A DNA stretch of 40,909 nucleotides, taken from Desulfarculaceae bacterium. Its GTDB lineage: Bacteria > Desulfobacterota > Desulfarculia > Desulfarculales > Desulfarculaceae. Below, piece after piece: positions 18,283-28,077 of the stretch. The stretch covers positions 1-40,909 of the forward strand of contig JAIPEN010000020.1 in the NCBI GenBank assembly GCA_021737145.1, given 5' to 3'. Numbering within the stretch: the stretch's first letter is position 1; the number at the start of each line of letters is the position of its first letter. The position numbers and the translations under genes are program-made. The notes below the pieces were generated by a model that had not been told where the DNA came from, searched no databases, and worked only from the letters and a program-made list of their open reading frames with translations.

Positions 18283-19893
18283 GTGAAAAAGACAAAGACG
18301 TGGTTGATATTGGCCGTCCTGCTTATCGCGGTTCTCGGGCTGGCCGCCCTGCTGCTGGGCGGGAACCGGGGAGAGGCCGAAGCCTACCGCACCGCCACGG
18401 CGCGCACGGGCGACATCAAGGCCACGGTGGCCTCCACCGGCAAGCTGGCCCCCCTGCACACGGTGAAGGTGGGCAGCCAGGTCTCGGGCAACATCAAGGA
18501 GCTGTACGCGGACTACAACTCGGTGGTCAAAAAGGACCAGGTGGTCGCCCTCATCGACCCCGAGATCTACCAGGCCCATGTGAAACAGGCCGAGGCCCAG
18601 TTGAACAAGGCCAAGGTGAACCTGCTCAAGGCCCAAAAGGAGACCGCCGCCGCCCGCGCGGCCCAAAACAACGCCCAGGCCCAGCTATTCGCCGCCCGGG
18701 CCATCTTCCGGGAGGCGGAGCTGGACCACCAGCGCAAGGCCAAGCTCACCCAGCGCCGGGCCATTTCCACCAGCCAGCTGGACGCGGCCCTGGCCCGCAA
18801 GGACAACGCCCAGGGGTCGGTGCGGATGGCTCAGGCCAAGCTGGTTTCCGCCCAGGCCCAGATCGACAAGGCCCTGGCCCTGGAGAAGTTCGCCACGGCC
18901 GAGATCGCGGCCCGGGAGGCGGAGCTGCAACTGGCGGTGATGAAGCTGAACCACTGCACCATCCGCTCGCCCATCGACGGGGTGGTCATCACCCGCGCCG
19001 TGGACGTGGGACAGACCGTGGCCGCCAGCCTTCAATCGCCGCTATTGTTCATCATCGCCGAGGACCTCAAGCGCATGCAGGTGGAGGTGGATGTCAGCGA
19101 GGCGGACGTGGGGCAGATCCGGCCGGGGCAGGAGGTGGAGTTCACGGTCGACGCCTTTCAGGAGCAAAGGTTCCAGGCCAAGGTAAACCAGGTGCGCAAC
19201 TCGGCCACCAGCATCCAGAACGTGGTGACCTACAAGATCGTGGCCGACGTGGACAACGACCGGCTGTTGCTGCGGCCGGGCATGACCGCCAACGTGACCA
19301 TCGTGCTGGCCACGGTGGGCGACACCCTCAAGATCCCCAACGCCGCCCTGCGCTTCAAGCCTCTGGGCAAGATAGGCCAGACCCGGAAAGCCAAGCGCCC
19401 CCCCATCAGCGAGAGGCCCTTTTTCAAGAAGGTCGTGCGGGTCCTTTCCCTGGATCAGGCCCAGGCCCGGGAGTTCGAGGCCATCCTGGGCCGGGCCAAG
19501 CAGCAGCTCAAGGCGGCCTATTCCCTGCCCGAGGACAACCGGGACCCGGCCCAGGCCTGGCGCGCTTTTTTCAAGCAGGTGTTCAGCGAACTGCACACCA
19601 TCCTGCGCCAGGAGCAATACGCCAGGTTCGCGGCCTTTCGGGCGGCCTTCCATAAGGCCCGCCACCAGCGCGGCCAGGGGCGGGGACGCCGCGCCACGGT
19701 CTACCTGGCCGGGGAGGACGGCCCGGTGGCCCTGCCCATACACGTGGGCATATCCGATGAAACCGAGACCCAGGTGATCGGCGGCGAGCTGAAAGCGGGC
19801 GACAAGGTGATCGTGGGGCTGGCCCTGGCCTCGGAGGGGGACGCGGCCACCTCGGGCGGCATGTTCATGAAGTTCTTCCGGGGAGGCAAGTAA
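18283..19893 (+). CDS. macA: MacA-like periplasmic adaptor (HlyD/membrane fusion protein) with inserted helical segment
   Basis: 536 aa, far longer than the ~370 aa of MacA. Inner-membrane anchor at residues 6-26; lipoyl half-motifs KVGSQVSGNIKELYADYNSV (63-82) and NHCTIRSPIDGVVITRAVDV (223-242); long coiled hairpin 95-220 rich in Ala/Gln/Lys; beta-barrel 265-345 ending in IPNAALRFKP (351-360). Canonical MacA would then continue with the membrane-proximal domain, but here ~105 residues (366-470) intervene before VYLAGEDGPVALPIHVGISD. The insert is helical and has L388-SLD-Q392 and L441-RQE-Q445, resembling LTxxQ motifs of Spy/CpxP proteins. The adaptor links the MacB-like permease to the TolC-like channel. 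Confidence 0.9.
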   Translation: MKKTKTWLILAVLLIAVLGLAALLLGGNRGEAEAYRTATARTGDIKATVASTGKLAPLHTVKVGSQVSGNIKELYADYNSVVKKDQVVALIDPEIYQAHVKQAEAQLNKAKVNLLKAQKETAAARAAQNNAQAQLFAARAIFREAELDHQRKAKLTQRRAISTSQLDAALARKDNAQGSVRMAQAKLVSAQAQIDKALALEKFATAEIAAREAELQLAVMKLNHCTIRSPIDGVVITRAVDVGQTVAASLQSPLLFIIAEDLKRMQVEVDVSEADVGQIRPGQEVEFTVDAFQEQRFQAKVNQVRNSATSIQNVVTYKIVADVDNDRLLLRPGMTANVTIVLATVGDTLKIPNAALRFKPLGKIGQTRKAKRPPISERPFFKKVVRVLSLDQAQAREFEAILGRAKQQLKAAYSLPEDNRDPAQAWRAFFKQVFSELHTILRQEQYARFAAFRAAFHKARHQRGQGRGRRATVYLAGEDGPVALPIHVGISDETETQVIGGELKAGDKVIVGLALASEGDAATSGGMFMKFFRGGK

Positions 19894-19896
19894 GCC

Positions 19897-20583
<687 letters not shown>

Positions 20584-20584
20584 G

Positions 20585-21817
20585 ATGGATATCCTGGGCA
20601 CCGTCATACGCCTGGCCCTGCGCGGGCTGATGGCTTACAAGGCCCGCAGCCTGCTGACCATGCTGGGGATCATCATCGGCATAGGGGCGGTGATCGTGAT
20701 GATCAGCGTGGGCCGGGGGGCCAACGCCAGCATCCAAAAGCAGATCAGCGACCTGGGGGCCAACATGCTAATGGTCTACTCGGGCTCCACCAAAAAGGGC
20801 GGGGTCAAGGGCGGCCATGGCAGCAAGCCCACTCTGCGGGTGGCCGACGCCCAGGCCATTGCCCGCGAGTGTCCGGCCGTGGCCGAGGTGACCCACATCA
20901 CCCTGCGCAGCTCCCAGGTGGTGGCCGGGGAGAAGAACTGGAACACCACCGTCTACGGCACCACGGCCAGCTACCCGGTGGTGCGCGATTGGCGGATGGA
21001 GCAGGGCGAGTTCCTCACCAACCAGCATATGCGCTCGGCCGCCAACGTTGCCGTGCTGGGGGCCACGGTGGTCAAGAACCTCTTCTCGCCCGGCGAGCCG
21101 GCGCTGGGCGGCAAGATACGCATCAACAACGTGCCCTTCACGGTCATCGGGGTGCTGGCCTCCAAGGGCAGCGACCCCCACGGGCGCGACCAGGACGACA
21201 CCCTGTTCGTGCCCTACACCACATTTTCGCGCAAGCTGCACGGCCGCCGCCTGCCCGGGGTGGTCAACGTCATCGCCCTCTCGGCCCGCTCCAAGCGCCT
21301 GGTGCCCGAGGCCAAGCGGGAGGTGGAGGAGTTGCTGCGCCAGAAGCACCGCATCGCCCCGGGAGCGGAGGACGACTTCTCGGTGCGGGCCCTGGACGAA
21401 TACGCCCAGATGGCCGACAAGACCATGGACATCATGACCATTCTGCTCACCTCGGTGGCGGCCATCAGCCTGGTGGTGGGCGGCATCGGCATCATGAACA
21501 TCATGCTGGTCTCGGTGACCGAGCGCACCCGGGAGATCGGCATACGCATGGCCGTGGGCGCGCGGGAGCGCGACGTACTCGTCCAGTTCCTCACCGAGGC
21601 CATGACCATGAGCGTGCTGGGCGGGGTGCTGGGCACCCTCCTGGGAGTGGGCGCGGCCAAGGCGGTGGGCTGGGCCACCGGCTGGATGAGCCCCATCGAC
21701 GTGGACGCCATCCTGCTGGCCACCCTTTTTTCCGCCGGGGTCGGGGTTTTCTTCGGCTATTACCCGGCCCGCCAGGCCTCGCGCATGGACCTCATTGAAG
21801 CCCTGCGCTACGAATAG
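20585..21817 (+). CDS. MacB-like ABC transporter permease (FtsX family)
   Basis: 410 aa from ATG 20585 (MDILGTVIRLALRGL), one base after the ATPase stop; an in-frame ATG at 20570 overlaps the ATPase gene and is less likely. First membrane span around SLLTMLGIIIGIGAVIVMIS (residues 24-43), large periplasmic MacB core domain (~50-280), then three C-terminal spans starting at TILLTSVAAISLVVGGIGIM with NIMLVSVTERTREIGIRMAV following, the FtsX signature. It couples ATP hydrolysis to expulsion of periplasmic substrate through the adaptor and TolC-like channel. Substrate might be a peptide, siderophore, lipopeptide or drug. Confidence 0.92.
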   Translation: MDILGTVIRLALRGLMAYKARSLLTMLGIIIGIGAVIVMISVGRGANASIQKQISDLGANMLMVYSGSTKKGGVKGGHGSKPTLRVADAQAIARECPAVAEVTHITLRSSQVVAGEKNWNTTVYGTTASYPVVRDWRMEQGEFLTNQHMRSAANVAVLGATVVKNLFSPGEPALGGKIRINNVPFTVIGVLASKGSDPHGRDQDDTLFVPYTTFSRKLHGRRLPGVVNVIALSARSKRLVPEAKREVEELLRQKHRIAPGAEDDFSVRALDEYAQMADKTMDIMTILLTSVAAISLVVGGIGIMNIMLVSVTERTREIGIRMAVGARERDVLVQFLTEAMTMSVLGGVLGTLLGVGAAKAVGWATGWMSPIDVDAILLATLFSAGVGVFFGYYPARQASRMDLIEALRYE

Positions 21818-21869
21818 ACGCCCCATGCCGAGGGAGCCGGTCCCAGGCGCATCGGCGAGAGTGAGGAAT

Positions 21870-23372
21870 ATGGTGAACAGGAAATCAAGGGCTTCGCAGA
21901 AAGCTTTTTCAGGGGGAGACTGGACTCCCACGGGTCTTGCCTCTTGGGCTGGCGCGAGGGGTGTTGGGGGGTGGCTCAAGCGCATCACGGGCTCGGGCCG
22001 CGGCTGGACCGCCCTAGGGCTCGGCTTGATAATACTGGTCCTGGCCGCCGCCTCAGCCCCGGCCCGGGAGAAGGCGGCCTCGGCTCCCAACCGGGAGATA
22101 GCCTTGACCCAGGCATTGACCATGGCCCTGGATTACTCGCCCAACATCAAGCAGTCCCTGGCGGCCATGGACAAGGCGGCCAGCCGGCGAAAAGAGGCCC
22201 TCACCTATTTTCTGCCCTCGTTTTCCACCAGCTACGGCTGGCAAAAAACCCAAAACCCGCCCGAGTTCCGCACCAACACCCTGCACGTGGCGGTGAACGA
22301 GAACAATATCTACAGATGGTCCACCGGGTTGAACCAGCCCCTGTTCACGGGCTTCCGCATTTCAAGTCAGTACGAATTGGCCAAGCTGGGGGTAGACTTG
22401 GCCGAGGTGAACCTCTTTCTGGCCTACCTAGACGTGGCCCTAAAGGTGAAGGAGCAGTACTTCCTGCACCTGCGCAACATCAAGGTGGTGCAGGTGGCCC
22501 AGGAGGCGGTTGGCCAGTTGGAGGCCCAGCTCCAGGTAAGCCGCGACTTCCACGAGGTGGGCATGATCCCCATCAACGACGTGCTCAAAACCGAGGTGCG
22601 CCTGTCCGACGCCCGCCAGCGTCTGGTCAGCGCAAAGAACGACCGGGCTCTCAGCCGCGCCCGGCTCAACCGCCTGCTGGGCCTGGCCGTGGAGCGCCCC
22701 TTAAGGATCAAGGACATTCTCAAGGCCCATCCCGTGTCCCTGGACTTTCAGAAGTTCCGCCTGGTGGCCTTCAATGAGCGCCCGGAGATAAAGGCGGTTG
22801 ATCTGCAAATCAAGCAGGCCGACCAGAGCATCACCAGGGCCAAGAGCGGCTATTATCCCGAGGTGAATCTCCGGGCCTCCTACGACTTCACCAGCAACGA
22901 CGCCACCCTGGGCGGCAGCGAGTACAACGACCCGACCAACTGGACCATCACCACCCAGCTGGACTGGGCCTTCTGGGAGTGGGGCCGCACCGCCCATCAG
23001 ACCAGTCAGCAGCGGGCCGACAAGCGCCGCCTGCAAGCGGCCAAACAGGAACTGGTGGACGAGGTGGCCTTGCAGGTGAAGGAGGCGGTCCTGTTCCTGG
23101 GTGAGTCCCAGACCAACATCGTCACAGCCACCACCGGGGTGAAGCAGGCTCAGGAAAACTACCGCGTCACCTTCGAACTCTACCGTGAGCAGCTGACCAC
23201 CAACACCGAGCTGCTTGACGCCCAGCTGCTTTTGGCCCAGGCCCGCAACAGCTATTACAACGCCCTGGCCACCTTCAACATTGCCGAAGCCCGCTTGCAG
23301 CGGGCCATGGGACAGGGCCTGGCTCGGGTGGGCTACAAACCACCCCAGCCCGACACCAGCGTCTGGCCATGA
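21870..23372 (+). CDS. TolC-like outer-membrane efflux protein
   Basis: About 500 aa. The start is uncertain: ATG at 21870 or GTG at 21873 follow a GAGGA, and the reading frame is open back to 21795. A hydrophobic segment GWTALGLGLIILVLAAASAPA precedes the mature region beginning REIALTQALTMALDYSPNIK. Two repeated outer-membrane efflux (OEP) halves follow, each with long amphipathic helices and strand motifs such as FLPSFSTSYGWQKT and YYPEVNLRASYDFTS. As the last gene of the MarR-MacA-ATPase-permease operon it completes a tripartite export system. The ~65-residue N-terminal lead before the hydrophobic stretch is longer than usual for TolC proteins. Confidence 0.88.
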   Translation: MVNRKSRASQKAFSGGDWTPTGLASWAGARGVGGWLKRITGSGRGWTALGLGLIILVLAAASAPAREKAASAPNREIALTQALTMALDYSPNIKQSLAAMDKAASRRKEALTYFLPSFSTSYGWQKTQNPPEFRTNTLHVAVNENNIYRWSTGLNQPLFTGFRISSQYELAKLGVDLAEVNLFLAYLDVALKVKEQYFLHLRNIKVVQVAQEAVGQLEAQLQVSRDFHEVGMIPINDVLKTEVRLSDARQRLVSAKNDRALSRARLNRLLGLAVERPLRIKDILKAHPVSLDFQKFRLVAFNERPEIKAVDLQIKQADQSITRAKSGYYPEVNLRASYDFTSNDATLGGSEYNDPTNWTITTQLDWAFWEWGRTAHQTSQQRADKRRLQAAKQELVDEVALQVKEAVLFLGESQTNIVTATTGVKQAQENYRVTFELYREQLTTNTELLDAQLLLAQARNSYYNALATFNIAEARLQRAMGQGLARVGYKPPQPDTSVWP

Positions 23373-23482
23373 TCCGCCTGGAGCCAGTGATCTGCCCCCA
23401 AATTCTGCACCAGGGCTAGGTTTAGGATTTTATATCTTCGAGAATAGTGTCGCCTGGGTGGCAATGGGGTAGCAAAAAACGA

Positions 23483-23514
23483 AAGCGGTTACAGGCCGTA
23501 ATCTGTAACCGCTT
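23483..23514 (-). terminator. Strong intrinsic terminator (ancestral tRNA terminator?)
   Basis: Perfect 12-bp stem AAGCGGTTACAG / CTGTAACCGCTT with an 8-nt loop, followed on the minus strand by TTTCGTTTTTT. It lies 8 bp beyond the tRNA 3'-end fragment at 23523-23541 in the same orientation, as a terminator would for an initiator tRNA gene. It may also catch plus-strand transcripts from the TolC-like gene. Confidence 0.7.
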
Positions 23515-23522
23515 GATATCTT

Positions 23523-23541
23523 TGGTAGCGGGGAGAGGATT
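23523..23541 (-). repeat. 19-bp copy of the initiator tRNA 3' end (attachment-site-like)
   Basis: TGGTAGCGGGGAGAGGATT is identical to 31501-31519, the 3' end (acceptor strand, CCA and part of the T-loop) of the tRNA-fMet gene, in the same orientation. Together they bound 23523-31519 as direct repeats, the expected footprint of tRNA-targeted integration, with this copy as the displaced 3' end. Confidence 0.65.
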
Positions 23542-23551
23542 GTTGAGTGGG

Positions 23552-23596
23552 TTGGGGTTGCAGGGAGATGCAAATTCATGCACCCAGCAACCCCAA
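23552..23596. other. Imperfect hairpin next to the tRNA-fragment repeat
   Basis: TTGGGGTTGC (23552-23561) pairs perfectly with GCAACCCCAA (23587-23596); after an A-A mismatch GGG/CCC and then TGCA/TGCA can also pair. It lies 10 bp inside the putative element end. Could be a recombination-site structure, a terminator for the kinase mRNA or a small RNA; no T-run follows. Confidence 0.4.
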
Positions 23597-23673
23597 TCCG
23601 CACCCTATCCGCAGAGCAAAAATCACACCAGCTTTTATAAGTCTATATTTTGAGAAGTGGCCAGATCAGACGC

Positions 23674-26600
23674 CTATGTATCCAGCACCATGCGCACTGT
23701 CTTGAGCAACTCAGCTTTGGTGATGGGCTTGAAAAGCAGGGCCGAGATCCCGATGGACAAAGTCTCCTTTATGTCGCCATCACGGGAATAACCTGTGGCT
23801 ACGATCACCTTCTGATTGGGGGCGATGGATAGCAGTCCCTGCAGGCATTTGTGCCCGCCCATGCCCGGCATGCTCAAGTCCAGGATCACCAGGTCGATTT
23901 CGTCCCCTTTGGCTTTGAATATCTCCAGGGCCTCCTCGCCGTTGGAAGCGGTTATGGTCCGGTATCCCATGCCTGTCAACTGACGGGAGCCTATGTCCAG
24001 GATGTTGCGTTCATCGTCCACGAACAGGATGGTCTCACGGCCTCCTTCGATGGCCCCTGTCAGGTCATCACCTCCGTCGCCCTTCCGCTTACTCCTAGTG
24101 GGAGGGAGATAAATCCTGAAGGTAGTTCCCTGTCCCGGTTCGCTGGAGCAGGTTATGTGACCGTTGTGGGAGTTCACTACTCCAAATACGGTCGACAGAC
24201 CAAGGCCCGTCCCCTTGTCCACCTCCTTGGTGGTGAAAAACGGATCGAAGATTTTGCTCAGTGTGTCCTGATCCATCCCTTCCCCTGTGTCGGTGACCGT
24301 GATGATCTCGTAGTTACCGGAGAACAGCTCGGTGCAGATCGCGCATCTCTGGTTCTTTACCGCTTCCTGGCTGGTGGTGATGGACAAGGTCCCGCCGTTG
24401 GGCATGGCGTCTCTGGCGTTGGTGGCAAGGTTCATCAGGATCTGTTCGATCTGGAAAGGGTCGCCCAGGACCGGGTCCAGCTTGTTAGACAGGTCCAAAC
24501 GGATTTTGATCATCTTGGGAATGGTCTGCTGCAGAAGATTAGAGGCGGAAACCACCTCCTTGTTCAGTTCTAGCACCTTAAACTCGGGGTCAGAACGACG
24601 GCTGAAAGTCAATATGCGCTGCACCAGACGCTTCGCCCGGTTCGACGCCTCCAAGATACTTTCGATTTCTCGGGCATTGGTCTTGCCCTCCTTGATATCA
24701 TCCAGAGCGATTTCCGCGTAACCCATGATGGCGGCCAGGATGTTGTTGAAGTCGTGGGCGATGCCCCCGGCCAGGGTGCCCACCGCCTCCATCTTCTGGG
24801 CTTGACGGAGCCGAGATTCCGCCTCATCCCTGGAGATTTCGGCGCGCCTGCGCTCAATAATGTTATTTAAAGTCTCCACGAAATATTTCAACAAAACCTC
24901 GTCTTTTGAGTCCCATTTTTGGTAATGTGTAACCGAGTCAAAACCCAAAAAACCAACTAACTTTCCAGCAGTTTCCATTGGCACTACAATTAGCGATTTG
25001 ATTCCTTGCGATTGAAAGTGTTGCCGGTCTAGTTCGCCCTCTAGCGGTAAACTAGAAACATCGTTTATCATGAATGTTTCTAGGTTCATAATCCTCTTAA
25101 AAAAATACGGCAGTTCCTCTGGCAGGTTTACTTTTTGAAGATTATTGATTTGGGATTCAACACCTTCAGCGCACCATTCGTAAGTGTTTCGTGCCAAATC
25201 TGGTTTTTCCGAAAACTCAAACAGATAGGCGCGGTCAGATTTTGTGAACTCGCCGACAACGGCCAAAGCGTGGTTTATAGCTTGATCAAACATCTCGCCG
25301 CTTACGCCAGCCATTTCAGATGATATATGCAAAATAGTTTGTTCGAAATCTACCCTTCTGCGAAGCTCATGTTCATATTTCTTACGTTCAGAAATATCCA
25401 CATGGGAACCCAACATCCTAATGGGTTTGCCGTTTTCATCGGTGATGATAGATCCATGCGTCATTACCCAAATGTAAGAACCATTTTTATGGCGAAAACG
25501 AAATTCGGCATGATGATCCTTACTGACATCTTTGATACTTTGCTGCACTCGTTTAATAGTAGACTGCAAGTCGTCCGGGTGAACACGGCTTCGCCATTCC
25601 TCAAACTCGTCGCTTATTTCGTGTTCTTTATATCCAATTTGCAATTTCCATTCCGGTGAGTATCTAACCTTGTCAGTCGTCAGATCCCAATCCCAGAGAC
25701 CCACGTTTGCCGCCCTGACCGCCTCCCTCTGACGTAGCGTCGCCTCTCTGCTATCAAACTCAAAATGCTTTTGTTCCGTGATGTCGCTGAGGGTGCCTTG
25801 CAGGCCCACGACATTTCCATCCACAAATACAGGTCTGCTGGAAGTTCGTACCCAGCGTAACTCTCCATTTTTAGCTATCATCCTGTATTCTCTGGGATGT
25901 AACTCTCCGTTTACAACTTCCTGAAAAGCAGCCTCAATAACTTCACGGTCATCAGTATGAATGCGTTCCGTAAACTTTGAGCCAATTAATTCCTGGGGAC
26001 CATAACCAAGAATTTGCTCTATGGTTGCGCTCACATAAGATATGGTTCCATCCAAGTCGACTGAATAAATTGCATCGTTCAAGTTCTCAACCAATTCACG
26101 GTATTTCCGCTCTGATAGCGCTAGCGCCTCTTCCGCCTGTTTCAATTTAGTTATGTCCTGAAAGGTACCGGTAAGTCTAATCACCTTCCCATTTTCCAAG
26201 ATGGGCTTAAATATTGTGTGTGTCCATAATTGTCTGCCCTTGGCAGTGATAAACCGCACCACCATGTCATAGGGTTCGCCAAGTTCAAGCGACCTATTAA
26301 GGGCAATGGAAAGCTTTTCCTGATCATCTGGGTGGAAAAAGTTGGCGGCCTCTTCAAGGGAAGGCTGGGACCCTATGGGTATCTCGTGTATGCGGTAAGT
26401 CTCGTCGGTCCATTTGATTCCCAGGGTTTTGGCATCAAGCTCCCATCCGCCCACTTTGGCCATGCGACCGGTGGCATCAAGAGTTTCTTGATTTTGGGCA
26501 AGCGTTTTTTCTGCAATTTTGCGTTCAGTGATGTCCCGAAGCACCGAAATTAGGCAGAGCTTACCATCTAGTTCGATAGTTTCGGCCGACCACAAAGCAT

Positions 26601-27816
26601 TGTGGAGGCTGCCATCCTTAGAGCGGTAGTCTATATGGAAATTGTGCAGCCGGCCCTGCTCCCTAGCAGTCTCCACCGCCCTAAGCCTTTCGCCAGGATC
26701 GTCCCAGATGTTCATCTCGATGGAAGTCCGGCCCAGCACCTCCTCGCGGCGATATCCGGTCATCTGGGTGAAGGTGTCGTTGACATCGATGTAAACGCCT
26801 TCCTCCAGGGTGCTCAAGGTAATCCACAAGGGACTTTTGCGGAAAAGGGCGGCTAACTGCTTGCGGCTCTTTTCGAGTTCCACGGTCCTGCGCGCGACCT
26901 GACGGCGCAGGCTGATATTCCAAACCACCACCGCGCCAAATATCCCCAAGACCACGGCACATATCAGCAGGAGGTTTAGCCAGAAATCTTCATTCTCAAA
27001 GATGCTCCTCTGCCTGAGGCTGATCCATTTGTTGAGAATTTTGGATTTTTCATTTGGGGTGATTAAGCTGAACCCTTTAATCAATATCCGGTTGAGAATG
27101 GGCCAGTCGTTGCGCGAAGCCATGGCCAGCTTGAAGGAAAAGTTGACCTCCCCGCCGACACGGAGGTTAGTGACTTTAAATTTGTCAATCAGCACCGAGG
27201 CCGTGGTCAGGGCGGTGACCCAGGCGTCGGCTTGTCCGGTGGACACAGCATCCATGGCGGCCATGCCGTTGACCGCCGGAATGAGCACCAAGTTGTCGAA
27301 GTTTTTTCTCAAGTAATCTTCTATCACCCACCCTTTGGTAAAGGTGACCTTCTTGCCGGTCATCTTTACCAGAGACAAGTCTCCTTTCATCTCGTTTCTG
27401 GTGATGATGACAGCGGGGATAATTAGGTAGGGGTCAGTGAATAGGAGCCACTTTTCACGTTGTGGATTCTTGGTGAAGGCGCAGAGGACATCAACCTTGC
27501 GTTCCTTGGCCTGCTCAACCACCCCTTCCCATGTTGGGATTTTGGCGATTTTGAATTTGAAACTCAGCTTTTCTTCGAGAAGCCTAACGTAATCGGCGGC
27601 CAGCCCGCGAAACTTGCCGTCCTTGTCAATGAACTCAATGGGGTTGGCAGCCGGGTCGTGGCCCAGGACTATCTTGCCGTTGTGTTGGTCGAGCCAATTC
27701 TGCTCTGCCTCAGTGAGAGTGCCCTGCGCCTGGGCCCACGTACAGAAACCAAAAAGAAAAAAGCCCGCCGAGAGCATCAGCAGGCAACACCACAGCCCAC
27801 AGCAACGCATGAGCAC
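23674..27816 (-). CDS. Hybrid sensor histidine kinase: SBP_bac_3 sensor, multiple PAS, GAF, HisKA-HATPase, receiver
   Basis: 1380 aa, likely GTG start at 27816 with a weak ribosome-binding site. A signal-like span (residues ~8-30) precedes a periplasmic family-3 solute-binding-type domain (~33-270) and a membrane span (~281-303). Four PAS modules follow (~320-430, 440-560, 570-690, 700-820; each ends in a DITE/DISE-like motif), then a GAF domain (~835-1000). The kinase core has H1021 in GGIAHDFNNILA, N1133 in NLATNARDA, DTGEG at 1176-1180 and GTGLGLS at 1202-1208. A C-terminal receiver has D1267-D1268, phospho-acceptor D1313 in LDLSMPGMGG and K1363. It has no output domain, and no separate response regulator is nearby. 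The extracellular part could sense an amino acid or similar solute. Base composition is clearly more AT-rich than in flanking genes. Confidence 0.93.
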   Translation of the reverse strand: MLMRCCGLWCCLLMLSAGFFLFGFCTWAQAQGTLTEAEQNWLDQHNGKIVLGHDPAANPIEFIDKDGKFRGLAADYVRLLEEKLSFKFKIAKIPTWEGVVEQAKERKVDVLCAFTKNPQREKWLLFTDPYLIIPAVIITRNEMKGDLSLVKMTGKKVTFTKGWVIEDYLRKNFDNLVLIPAVNGMAAMDAVSTGQADAWVTALTTASVLIDKFKVTNLRVGGEVNFSFKLAMASRNDWPILNRILIKGFSLITPNEKSKILNKWISLRQRSIFENEDFWLNLLLICAVVLGIFGAVVVWNISLRRQVARRTVELEKSRKQLAALFRKSPLWITLSTLEEGVYIDVNDTFTQMTGYRREEVLGRTSIEMNIWDDPGERLRAVETAREQGRLHNFHIDYRSKDGSLHNALWSAETIELDGKLCLISVLRDITERKIAEKTLAQNQETLDATGRMAKVGGWELDAKTLGIKWTDETYRIHEIPIGSQPSLEEAANFFHPDDQEKLSIALNRSLELGEPYDMVVRFITAKGRQLWTHTIFKPILENGKVIRLTGTFQDITKLKQAEEALALSERKYRELVENLNDAIYSVDLDGTISYVSATIEQILGYGPQELIGSKFTERIHTDDREVIEAAFQEVVNGELHPREYRMIAKNGELRWVRTSSRPVFVDGNVVGLQGTLSDITEQKHFEFDSREATLRQREAVRAANVGLWDWDLTTDKVRYSPEWKLQIGYKEHEISDEFEEWRSRVHPDDLQSTIKRVQQSIKDVSKDHHAEFRFRHKNGSYIWVMTHGSIITDENGKPIRMLGSHVDISERKKYEHELRRRVDFEQTILHISSEMAGVSGEMFDQAINHALAVVGEFTKSDRAYLFEFSEKPDLARNTYEWCAEGVESQINNLQKVNLPEELPYFFKRIMNLETFMINDVSSLPLEGELDRQHFQSQGIKSLIVVPMETAGKLVGFLGFDSVTHYQKWDSKDEVLLKYFVETLNNIIERRRAEISRDEAESRLRQAQKMEAVGTLAGGIAHDFNNILAAIMGYAEIALDDIKEGKTNAREIESILEASNRAKRLVQRILTFSRRSDPEFKVLELNKEVVSASNLLQQTIPKMIKIRLDLSNKLDPVLGDPFQIEQILMNLATNARDAMPNGGTLSITTSQEAVKNQRCAICTELFSGNYEIITVTDTGEGMDQDTLSKIFDPFFTTKEVDKGTGLGLSTVFGVVNSHNGHITCSSEPGQGTTFRIYLPPTRSKRKGDGGDDLTGAIEGGRETILFVDDERNILDIGSRQLTGMGYRTITASNGEEALEIFKAKGDEIDLVILDLSMPGMGGHKCLQGLLSIAPNQKVIVATGYSRDGDIKETLSIGISALLFKPITKAELLKTVRMVLDT

Positions 27817-27966
27817 GTTTTGCCATGGGGCCGAATTTTGCGGTCTATTGAACCTGGGCAGGGTTGACCTACTTGCTCTTCCGATTATGGCAGCAGCCTT
27901 TTACCGGGCAATCTATATATTATTTATTGTAGCATTCATGGAAGGGGGATTTGCGTATTAAATAAA

Positions 27967-28029
27967 CCGTTTGGGTTTCGCGAATCAACCGTGTGCTAAG
28001 CACCCTCAACTGCATCGCCACCGCCACCT
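27967..28029. repeat. Direct-repeat blocks A and B, left copy
   Basis: Block A (27967-27991, 25 nt) matches 30981-31005 at 21 of 25 positions, including GAATCAACCG. Block B (27993-28029, 37 nt) matches 31161-31197 at about 32 of 37, including ACCCTCAACTGCA. Block B starts with the palindrome GTGCTAAGCAC. Both lie upstream of the kinase gene here; their partners lie upstream of the ABC module. Confidence 0.6.
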
Positions 28030-28048
28030 GGCTAACCTTGCCTCTCCT

Positions 28049-28077
28049 CCCATCAACCCCCACCCCAACTCGCACCC
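28049..28077 (-). other. Possible G-quadruplex on the minus strand
   Basis: Four G-runs on the minus strand (complements of CCC 28049-28051, CCCCC 28057-28061, CCCC 28063-28066, CCC 28075-28077) with loops of 5, 1 and 8 nt fit the loose quadruplex pattern. It is ~230 bp upstream of the kinase start. Confidence 0.3.
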
